Shown here: positions 1-10,200 of the stretch, in pieces
Position numbering within the stretch: position 1 is the stretch's first letter
Layout of the letters: the number at the start of each line of letters is the position of its first letter
DNA from: Ettlia oleoabundans
Lineage: Eukaryota; Chlorophyta; Chlorophyceae; Chlamydomonadales
Assembly (NCBI GenBank): GCA_019693395.1
Contig: JAAMXP010001412.1
Span: 1-43,405 of the forward strand
Length of the DNA stretch: 43,405 nt
Reading direction: 5' to 3'
Notes under the pieces: generated by a model
The model's database searches: none
Told to the model about the DNA's origin: nothing
What the model saw: the letters and a program-made list of their open reading frames with translations, nothing else
Program-made: the position numbers and the translations under genes

Positions 1-417
1 TCTCGATGCAGCCTTGCCGGATCAGCCCAACTGGCAGGCTCTGGCAGGCATCCCTGGCTCCCGGAGCATGCGGATTTGCACCCCAGCACATACCCCCACT
101 GTTTTATCATTTTTTTTGATTTGGCATACACCACTGCAACATGCGCTCGCCTATAAGTTCAACAAAGCAGTCGTAAATATGGGCATAGACACACTGAGGG
201 CTGCTGGCCTACAGCAGGGCAAAATATGTCTGCAGGCAACTCGATAAAACCAGCCTCAATCTTCCTCCTCCCTGCAAGAACGGGATGATTTAGTCACCCA
301 TGCATCAGTCACAAATAGTTGATACATCGACCGCACCATCACCGCTGCAGATGCAGCAGACACCCTCAGCGCATGCCATCGCAGATGCACCACCACAGAG
401 TGTTGAAGCCTGCATGC
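1..417. other. Left edge, no gene seen
   Basis: This stretch lies downstream of the leucine-rich-repeat gene that ends at 418 on the minus strand. I see no conserved reading frame, no RNA gene and no repeat apart from short T and A runs. Part of it is presumably the 3' untranslated region of that gene, but I found no clear TGTAA-type polyadenylation signal on the minus strand. Confidence 0.5.
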
Positions 418-3400
418 TTACGAGTCGGGGATGATGAGCTCTTCCAGCAGTTCCTCCTCCTCCTCCTCCTCCTCCTCCTCCTCTTCTTGCTCGTCTGGGT
501 CTTCCTCGTGCTGCTGTCCCTGCTGCTGCTGCTCCCGGGGCTTGCCCTGCTGCTGCTGCTGCTCCTCCTGTTGCTGTTGCCTTTCAACAACCTGCTGCTG
601 CTGCTCCTCCTGTTGCGGTGGCTGTCGCCTTTCAACAACCTGCTGCTGCTCCATTTGCACAGGCCCTACCAGTTGCTGCTGCTGCTGTTGAAGCATTCCG
701 TGTTGCTGCCCCCCTTGCCGAGCCTCGTCCCTCTTCAACTGCATGTCAACGTGTTGCTCCCGCTTCTGACCCGGCCGCATTGCGGCAGAATCCTCGGCAG
801 CCCGTCCAGGCGCAGCAGCACCCGCCAGCACACCATCCTCCCCTGCGTTTCGCATGCCTGGGTCACCCAGTGCCAGCTGCTGGACTGCCGCCGCCACCGC
901 GGCCTCAGCCTCCACTGCTGCCAGTGTGGAAAGGCTGCGCAATGGTGGGGGCAGTGACACCCCGCTATGCTGCTCTGGCTCAGTATTGGCGCCGCTGCTA
1001 ATTGGCAAAGGTGCCTGCGGTGGCACCTGCTGTAGCTGGGACTGCGGCAGTGGGTTCGGCAGCGGCTCTTGCTGCAGCTGCTGGTGCCCGTTCCCGTTGG
1101 GCTGAGGGGGCTGCACAAGCTGTGTTGCTTGCCCATGCGGCACGTCGCTCGCCAAGGCATTGCTGGCGCCACCGCAGCTCACCATTTCAGCTGCGCCGCC
1201 ATCACCGTCACCATCACCACTACTACCGCCACCACCGCCACTGTCGCTCTCACTGTCACTGCCACTATCACTCTCTTCCATCACTACCACCTGCTTGCGC
1301 TTGCCCTGCCGCTGCGTGGCACCAACAGTGCCACCGCCACCGCCATCGCTGTCCCCATCCTCCATCTCCTCCCGCTGTAACTCAGCCGCCTTGCGCAGCT
1401 TCTTGTGAGCATGCCCCCGCTGCTGCCCCTGCTGCTGCGGCCGCTGTTGGGCTGTCTGCGCCGCCTCGCCCCGCTGCTGCTCCCTCTCCTGCTCCCGCTC
1501 CTGCTCCTGCCGCCATGCCAGCACACGCTGCTGCTGCTCTTTTGGGAAGGGGAAGGACCACCGCATGCCGTGCTTCTTCAGCAGCTGCCAGGCAGGGATT
1601 GGAGGATACTAACGGTGTGAGATTAGTGTGGTTTTATAAAGCAGCCTGCCACGGCAAATGAGCTTGCTTTTGGACAATGAGCGAAGGCAAGACATTACCC
1701 CATGCACCCTTAGCGTTTCCTCTTTGAATCCACCAACACAACCAGCATCACTCCCATCACCTGCACCACTGCTCCTACAGTCCATGGCAAAGTTTCTAAC
1801 ACCCCCCATGCACCACATAGCCAGCCAGCCGCACCTCCATAAGCTTCAACAGAGCGTTTAGTGTAACCATTTCATCAGGATGGTCCTTGGACGGGTTCTT
1901 CCACCGCTTCCTGCACCCACACACATGTGCACAACCACATACACCAACCGCCACCACTGCTGTCAAGCGCTGGAGCCCACGTGGGCAGCAGGCGGCATGC
2001 CAGCGACATACCATAGAGAGGACATAGCATGAGAGCTGGGTTGCAACGCGCAGCACAACACCCTCCCAAACCCGTCCTGCTGCGCTGCCTGCCTGTCATA
2101 AGGGTAAGCCGCGTGCCGCCATGTATTCCTCAGCTTAGTAGCCTCGCGAGCGGCCTCTGGAACCCTGTCATGCAGCTGCCTGAACCGCATAACACGTACA
2201 GCGAGGCAAGGGCAGAGTAAGGCAAGGCACGGCAGAGGTTGTGAAGTTGCACTGGAACAAGAGCAAATGCAATCGATGAACTTGCTCGTGTTGGCGCAGC
2301 TGTTGGGGTCAAAGACCGCACCTGTCACACATTGTGTGGGGGCAGGATGCTATGACTTGCGAAGCGGGAAGGCATGCAGGTTGCAAGCTTGTGGAGTGCA
2401 ATTTATATTGCAAGTTTCTCCTACCTGATCAGACTATTGAGATCTTTCTTGTAATTTTTGGCCGCGTCATCAGAGTCATTGGGATCACCAGGTTGTAGGC
2501 TGTGGGATGAGGCACGGAAAGAGCGTGAAGCGCACGTGGATGCATGCAGCTGTCCCGCTGCTGTTGGCTGTGAAACCATGAACAGCTACAGGTTGCGCTG
2601 ATGTTGAAGCAGAGATTTTGCGGCCAAAAGCGCAGTATCAAGTACAGGCAGTACTTTAGAGCGGGAAACAGGAACAGCTGGGCTGCCCACTCACATATGC
2701 TTGTGCGAGTGTGCCATATTAGGCGCAGGTTGCGTCTTGTCTTACATTCCGCAAGGGCAAAGACGTGTAAGAAGCAACTGCAAGTGCTGATGTTAAACAT
2801 CGCATCGTCCTTCTGCCCCAACAGCAGCTTCAACAGAGAAGAAAACTCACTGTTCACTCACATGTTTGGGTCCTGCTCCTCGCTGCCTTCCAGGGTGTCC
2901 ACCTCCTCATACTCATCACCCTCAGACTCACCCTCTGCACCACGGGAAAACACCGCAATTAATCAGTGCATTACGCAATGAGCACAACATGCTTGTGGCT
3001 TGCCCATTCGCAAGGCATGCAGGGATAAGCAGTGCATGCAACAGGCCATTGAATAACCTGCAGTTGCAAACCAGCCAATCAGACAAGCAGTCGTTGAGAA
3101 CCCAATCAAACGAGCAAGCCTCCAACAGCAATCAATGCCCTCGCCGCCTCTCACCTTCCTCCAAATCATCCTCCCAGAGTGGCAGGGCATCCTCTGCAGC
3201 ACCTCCCCTATACAGCCTTTCCCCAGAGACACCGCCAGCCTGGCGCCGCCGTCGCGACTGCCCCGCAGGCCTACGCCCAGCTACCGCCAGGACCCTGCCT
3301 CCACCTATCCCTGCTGCTGCAGCCGCAGCTGCTGCTGCTGCCGCTGCAGCTGGGTAGGCGCCGGTGTTCCCATGCAGGTCTGCCCCCTCTGATGCCGCCA

Positions 3401-5162
3401 CCGCACGAACATGCGAGAAGTGGGAGGCAGCAGCGGGACCCAAGGCATCTGCTGGCCTGGACTGCACGGGCATCGCACCTGGCAGGCGCGGGGGCTGCCG
3501 GGGGCCTCCCAGCCGTTGCTTGCCCACCCGACACAGATTGCTGGAGTCATGGGTGAACAGCCGAGACTGCTGGTGCTGCCGAGACACGGGCTGCGGCTGT
3601 CCTTGCTGCGGCGGCTGTTGCGGTGGCCCTGGCTGCTGCGGCGGCTGCTCTTGCTGCCGCTGCCTCTTTGGCTGCTGCACCTCATTGGGCTCCTGTTGTG
3701 GCAGGGAGGAAGCGGGCAGCGGGTTGCTGGGCCGCAGGGCCTGAGGGTCCAGCCTGCAGGGCTGCAGCGGAATGTGCTGTGTGGGCAAACACTCAGCCGC
3801 CACCTTGTCAGCGCTGCAGGCAGGGGTAGGCCAGCAAAGCAACGTTTGTTTGCTACCTGCAGGTCAAATTGCGCCGGCACCACTGGGGCTACTGGCGCAG
3901 TGCACCAGCACCAGCAATAAAAACAACGGCACGCAGTGCCAGCACGAGAGACAACCGAACCGAGACAACCATGCCTTGAGTGATACGCAAGAACGAAGCA
4001 TATGTGTATGCACCAAAAGCAAGCAGCTGCATCATGCGGGCACACTCCCAATCAATGCACCACTGTCCTCCTGGACACTCACTCCGCCGTCAGCGCCAGT
4101 CGCACTACTCCGTCCGTGCTGCAAGCCACGTAGCCGTACCGCTGCTTTGCCACCTGCACCTCCTGCCAGGACAGCTGCAACCGTGGCAACGCATCAGGTG
4201 GCAGGCCCAGCACCTCTACAACCTGCAGCTGCGAAGCCACAGTGGTCGCCTTCATCAGCCATTCCACTGCACAGTGAGTAAAGTGGGTGTGAGCATAGGA
4301 GGGAGGGTGGCAGGGTTAGTGGTGGTGGATGGGGCATTGGATTGGCGGATTAGCATTGCGAGAGTGAAGCGATGCCCATCGCAAAGCTGCCAGCTAGCAT
4401 GAGTTGCACGGCATCATGCGCCGCGAGGAACATCCTGTCCAGTACTGCCACAAACAATCACAATTCCGTGGGTGCAGGCTGAAGGTTGTATGCTGCTGAA
4501 GCGCGCTGCGACACGTGCCCACCTGTCTGCTTGCTGAAATAAGGGCGGTCAACTGGTGGACCAATCTTGAGGCACTCCAATGTGTAGCGGGAGCCTGCAT
4601 GTGGCGGTGCCTCGGGATCAGGGCCCCCCACGTTTTTTGGCTTCGGGTAGGTCGCCAGTTTGTGAAGCAGTTGGCACATGGCAGCGTCGCTGAAGCCTGT
4701 AGACAGGTTGGCAACCATGAGGGTAGGGCAGAGTAATTTGTGCAGATTGTGGCGCACAGTCGAGGAGGAGCAGCAGCAAACATGGCATGCTTACGCCGTG
4801 CATCAGACACCCAATAGGTCGCCAGGCAAGCATGCACAGACGCATTGCAACCGCAATGTTGGCAGTTATATACATGGTTCAGTCAGGCAACCCACTGCAC
4901 TCTGCTTGGGTGATTGAATACCAGCACTGTCCGCAGCATTGGTCATCACCCCCCCACTCACCCACCCACGCACCTGTGTTACGCACATCCAGCAGTTTAA
5001 GTGGCGCTGCCAGAAACAGCCGCCCTCCCAGCCAGTACAGCTGGTCCGGCCCAAGGAACCCACTTGCCACGGCTTCTGGCGCTGCCGCTGATGGTCCTCC
5101 TGGCACTGCTGCTGCACCCATTGGTGAGCTGCCAGGGCCCTGCTGCTGCTGCTGTGGAGGCC

Positions 5163-5194
<32 letters not shown>

Positions 5195-6391
5195 AATGTG
5201 CTTCGACCTAACAGAGGGTTGTCTGCCAGCACCAAACGCTTTAAGCCCGCCATTGCCTTGCGCGCCTTCCAATCTCTTAAGAGCATGAGGGCATCTGCGA
5301 CAAATCATGTCGGATGTAGTGGCGGGCACGCGGCGGCAGGCTGAAACAAAAGACAAGGGTGTGTAAGGCAGCAGTTCGGTTCCAGAAGCTGCCACATTGC
5401 GGCCAGCTGGCTGCTTGTCGGAAAACGGGAAGAACCCAGCCAGACAGTTACTGCTAAGGTAAGATGGGGTGTGCACACGTTGAGCTGCCTCCCTAAATAC
5501 ATGGATTTCTTGCATGCACATCCACATGCACACACCTGACGTCAGCTGGCACCCCGCCAGCACCAGGTCCTCCAGTTGGTAGCACTGGCCCAGCCTGTGG
5601 GGGCCATCAACCAGTACCTCTCCCAGCTGCTGCGTGGATATGAGGTGGCCCGATAGGTCTAGGTGGCGTGTGCGCAAGAAAGTGCCGTCCAAGAGCCTGC
5701 CGGCGCCATTGCCGCCATTGCGGACATCATTCTCCCTGCTTGCCCCTGCTGCCAGCCTTGGACACAGCGTTATCATAGCTACTAGACAGTCGATGTGTGG
5801 CGGCTGGGTGCCATGCGGCAACTTCAGCACGGCCCCCCCTGCAACCACGAGCGGGAGCGGTTGACTACCCAGCTGCGAATGGGAACAGCGACAAAGCGGG
5901 CAATCCCACAGCGACCAGGGTGTTGTCCAAGGCAGAGATAAATTTATGATGGCATCATGATTCATGACAGATATGCTCAACAAGTGGACCAGGAAAAACA
6001 AAAAGCTAACAGTGTGGCCAGCTGACAGGCGAGTGCTCTTCGCACCTTGCGGGTGTGTCACCAGCTCACCTTCCCCGGGTGACTGGTAGCGCGTGACTTG
6101 TGCAAATGCCTCAGCAGGCAGGGAATCGAGGCTGCGCACCAGCTCAAGATGCGGATCCACCCCCCGCTGGACACACAGGCTAGCAAACGTCCGTGCTGCA
6201 GGCAGCATTGGCGCGGCGACGCCGCCAGGCTGTGAGCCAGCAGTGGGGCCTGAGCCCGTCTCCGGCGCTTGGTCATGCCCATCGGCTTTTTCGCCGCCCA
6301 GCGCAGCGTCTGGAAGCTGGGTGGAACTGTTTATGGCCGCTGCCAGCGCAGTCAGGGCTTCCCCCTCTTGGCTGACTCCCACGAGCTCCAT
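418..6391 (-). CDS. Leucine-rich-repeat protein with long Gln/Glu-rich C-terminal half
   Basis: I assembled 11 exons: 6070-6391, 5536-5838, 4974-5294, 4523-4696, 4083-4266, 3155-3813, 2862-2934, 2425-2499, 2093-2179, 1835-1910 and 418-1584. They give 1146 codons in a continuous frame. Leucine-rich-repeat-like units of the LxxLxLxxN type sit at about residues 170-310, for example LEDLVLAGCQLTS and LKRLVLADNPLL. A Q10 run interrupts them. Residues 435-655 are rich in Gln, Pro and Ala. Residues about 655-760 form a charged, better-conserved-looking block with many Lys, Asp and Trp residues. The last 390 residues are Gln, Glu and Ser rich and end in a poly-Glu tail. The exon 9 donor is either GC at 2092 or a weaker GT 20 nt further on. 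No signal peptide or membrane segment is visible. I do not recognise the full-length architecture; a protein-protein scaffold is only a guess. The start is the first in-frame ATG. Confidence 0.7.
5172..5201 (-). repeat. CAG repeat coding poly-Gln
   Basis: About ten CTG triplets on the plus strand read as a Q10 run in exon 3 of the leucine-rich-repeat gene. A second Gln run follows, separated from it by GPP. The repeat falls just after an LRR-like unit, so it looks like an in-frame expansion in a loop. Similar coding triplet runs occur at 35441-35461 (SMARCAD1 gene, Gln) and 42222-42248 (MYND gene, Ser). Confidence 0.7.
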
Positions 6392-7291
6392 GGCAGTCCC
6401 AGGAGCCAGTCAATACATTCATTGGCAAACGCTGATATCAAAGTTGCGCAGCCATGCCGGGGGAGTGCAGAGTAAAATTTTGAGGGTTGCCTCGCCAGCT
6501 AAGCAGGACGGCGCGCCGCGGCATGCAGTTTTGAAAGGTGCGGGCGGCAGCATGGGTGGGGAGACTTCGGCAAGCCATTTCCGTGGACAGGAATTGTCGA
6601 AAACATTTCACACGCGCTCTCTTGTACTACTAACAAGAAATAAACAGTGGAGCATGCCTCCTGCATAAAACCAGTGCACCCGCTGCCTTCAGTTCTTGCC
6701 GTCTCAGCAGGGGTTTGGAAAACCCCGAAACCAAGTTGATCCCCCCAAAACTCCAGCCCAACTGTGAGAGAAACGCCCGCATTAGAACCCCAACAAGCGG
6801 AGGACTTCCGAATATGCGGCAGCTGCCGGCACAGCTTGACGGGGGACTGTGTTCAGTGCCCTGGTGTAGGCCATTTTGACATTGACTGACTAGAAGTAGA
6901 TCATGCTGCTGGTTGCAGTCTCCATGCTGACATCACATTTAGGATACATGTGTTGCCGCAACACTGATGGGAGCCTGCCTGCCGTCTGTGCCAGACGTGC
7001 CGTCCCCAACCCTAGCCCCACCCCGCTCTGCCGCATCCCGTGGCTCGTCGGCGCGGGGAAGGGCTGAAGTGCTACCGCGTTTGGGAGACGAGGGGTCTCA
7101 TCATTCATGGGTTACATGAACGTGACGCGCAGCTGGGGCCAGCTGACTAGTCTCCCGCCGCGGTGGCGCATTCTTCTGCGATATTTGTCACTTCTTCCAG
7201 TGCCTTACTTGTCATGTCAATTTTGTCGCGTGCATCGTTGCATATTTCACACCCCGCCCACTAACACGATTACCTCCGTGAGCGGCTAGCA
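6392..7291. promoter_or_regulatory. Divergent intergenic region between LRR gene and WEE1
   Basis: About 900 bp separate the start codons of two genes that point away from each other, so both promoters and 5' untranslated regions must lie here. I see no obvious TATA box or strong repeat. A short open frame at 7107-7289 on the plus strand stops just before the WEE1 ATG and looks like leader sequence. Confidence 0.5.
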
Positions 7292-10200
7292 ATGCTTGCT
7301 CCCCTCACTCTACCAGGAATCAAAGCGTCTCTGGAGGGCGAAGCGGGCATGGGCACCTGCAGCGAGGCAGACACCCCGCGGGACCCGCCGTCGCCTATGA
7401 AGTCGGCGGGCAGCCTCCCCTCTTCTCCAAGCGCGCGCAAGACGAAAAGCAGGGCGGCAAGGAGTCATTTTCGCGCTAACAGTCTGAAGGATGCCAAGGT
7501 ACGTGGGCTACCACCGGCGCTCCAACAACCGCCCACCCACCTGCCGACTCATCAAGCGGGTTGCAAGCCCCAGGCACCTCTGTTGCGGCAAACTGGTTCT
7601 TGACGGTATTTAAAACTGCTGCTGGGCATCCCGGGCTGAGTTGGCATTGCTACGTGCATTTCTCACAGGCCATGCTCTAATATGTGACTGCTTGTGCCGC
7701 CTGACGGCTCGTCTCTTCCCTGCTATGCTTTCTTGTGGGTGCAGGTGCTTCTTGTGAGCGACATGCATCGCACCGAGTCCGTCTTGGACCCCAGCCTCTT
7801 CCAGTATCACCAACATTTTGAGACACCCTGGCAGCTGGTCGGCAAGACTCATCTGTCCGAGGTGAGGAGGTGGCGCCGTGCTGCTAATGCAGCTGTTCAG
7901 CATCACTGGCGTCCCTTTGGTGTTCCTGTTATTATCAACGGCAATTATTGTGTGGCCTCGTCCCATCGAAGCACGCCCCGCTCAGTGAGCCATATGTCAC
8001 ACTCCCTCCCCTTCTGCCACCGTCATGGATCATGCAGGTGTTCCGCGTTCGACATCGCAGCAGCGGCGAGGTGTTTGCTGTCAAGCGTTCGCGCCGGCGC
8101 TTCCGCTCCAAGCTGCAGCGGGAGCGGTGCCTGCGTGAGATCCGGGCGGTGGCGGCGCTGCCCTCGCACCCCAACATTGTGGTGCGTGTCTGGCAAACAG
8201 CATGTTGGGTGCATGGAAAGCAGTCCGTGCATGTGCACCACCTGCTCTTTGCGTTAACCCTGGGCAGGTTGGGCAGCAGCGCCAACAGGCAGCCTGCATG
8301 GTCATTTGCTGTATTTGTGTTGCCGCTGGCCGGCTTGCTAAGATGCTGTATTTGTGTTGCCCACCTGCCCGCAGAACCAGTACCGTGCCTGGCAGGAGGG
8401 CGGCCACTTCTACATCCAGATGGCCTGGTGCGAGGGCGGAAACCTGGCGCAGAAGGTGCACCAGGCAAGCACTGCAGAATCTGGGCAGGTGCAGTTGGAA
8501 TCATACAATAAGCACCCTGTGAACCCTGTGCTTCGTTACTGTAGAGTCAACCAAGCAATCCAACTGGCAGCTGCATTAGCGGCGGCACATGCCTGAGGCA
8601 TTTTTCAACCCTTCAGGTGCCGACTGCCCATCTGCAGGCATGCCAACACGGCGCGTGCGTGCCTGACGAGCAGCTGTGGGCCACTGCCTGCCAGGCAGCT
8701 CATGGCTTGCACTTTCTCCACTCTCATGGCGTGCTGCACCTGGACGTAAAACCGGAAAACATCTACCTGGCCTCCGGTACCTGGCGCATTGGTGACTTTG
8801 GGCTGGCAGTGGCGCGCGACAGCAGCGGCAGCATGGTGCGCCGCAGCAGTTGGATGGCATTGTGGGCATGCAGCTGCGTTGGTGGGGTTTGTAAACTAGG
8901 AGCCAGGGCAACGCTCTTAGGTGCTTGTGTGCAAATACATCGCTGGGACATGTATGGTAGCGTTGAGAAACAACGTCTTGGCTTTAGCGCTGTTGTGCAT
9001 GCTTGGCTAGATGGGCGGCTCAATGAATTTCAGCTGCATCAGTCCTCTTGGTCTGGCCGGTTGGGACACGTTGGGACACGGCTGCGCCTCCACTCTGGAG
9101 CTCACCTTCTGCAAATCCCCCTACCCTTTGCGCCGCAGGATTGGGAGGAGGGTGATGGCGACTATGTGGCACCTGAACTGCTGCAGGTTGGGGGCGAGCC
9201 CTCACCCGCAGCCGACATCTTCAGCCTGGGTGCCACGCTGTTCGAGTGTGCAACAGGTGGGTGTCTTCTCTTGCATGCTGTATGGCATGTGATGGCAGGT
9301 TGAGCGTGCGGTCTGTTGGTGGGCACTGGCATGTTTGGCAGTCGAAGGCAAAACTGATCCTGACCTTGAAGTTATACTGCGGGCTGAAATTTCATTGAAT
9401 GTGGGAGCAGTGGCACCAAGGCGGGTTGCTGCTCTTGTCCTCGCTGCTCTGTGGCACAGCACTGACGAAATATGTGACTTCATGTCTTGGGTCGCAGGCG
9501 GCAAGCTACCACGCTCTGAAGGCTGGGCAGCGGGCGATGCAGAGCGTCTGGAGGTGCTCAACCGCCCAGCTGCCTTTGTGCAGCTGCTGCGCGCAATGCT
9601 GCAGTTTGACCCTGCTCTGCGGCCCTGCGCTGAACAAGTGTTGGGGGTTGTACTGAGAGAGCAGCCTGCCGTGGCGGCCGCAGCAGCGGAGGCGGTGGCA
9701 GCTGCAGCCGCCGAGGCCCAAGCAGCAGCAACGACAGCTGATCGCCAGGCTCCTGCCCCTGTTGGTAGCGTGCCTCTTCCGGTGGATCAGGCGGCAGCGG
9801 CCATCGCCATGGCTCCATCGCCCTTCATGCAGCATGTCCAGCCGGCAGGTAACAATGCCACCACAGAGGTTAAGCAGCAGCGGGCGCAGGCAGTGGCAGC
9901 AGCTGCGGGCTCCCCAGCTTTCAGCTTTGATGTGCCCCGGGGCCAGCCTCGCGGCTTGGCCTTTACCCCTGGCCAGCCATTGCGCCCACGCAATGGACAG
10001 CGCAGCGGGGGCGGGGTTGCGGGTGAGGGCGCGCCACCTGGAACTGCTGTCAAAGTGACGCCCGCGGGAAGGGCGCGAATGGGAGGCAGGTGGGCTCCGG
10101 CGCTGTCGCCGCTCATCTCTGAGGGTGCACTCACACCTGGCGCTGCCGCAGCACTGGCTGGCTTCACACCTGGCAGCAGCAGTGAGGGTGGCGCTACACC

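Noticed and set aside
319..957. A 212-codon Leu-rich open frame on the plus strand
   Set aside because: It is the antisense reading of CAG/GAG repeats in the LRR gene's last exon. Leu runs are the expected product of CTG triplets, and no real membrane-protein pattern is present.
1002..1661. A 219-codon His/Pro/Ala-rich open frame on the plus strand
   Set aside because: It is also antisense to the low-complexity exon and reflects codon bias, not a gene.
2280..2328. Possible extra exon of the LRR gene reading CANTSKFIDC
   Set aside because: Including it breaks the phase or adds a Cys-rich stretch unlike its neighbours. Joining 2425 directly to 2179 gives a smooth helical segment.
7107..7289. 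A 60-codon open frame just upstream of WEE1
   Set aside because: It is in frame with a stop three bases before the WEE1 ATG and has no kinase-like content, so it is more likely leader sequence. A true upstream exon joined at 7316 remains possible.
9061..9082. Tandem copy of TTGGGACACG
   Set aside because: It is a two-copy repeat inside a WEE1 intron, too short and isolated to mean much.
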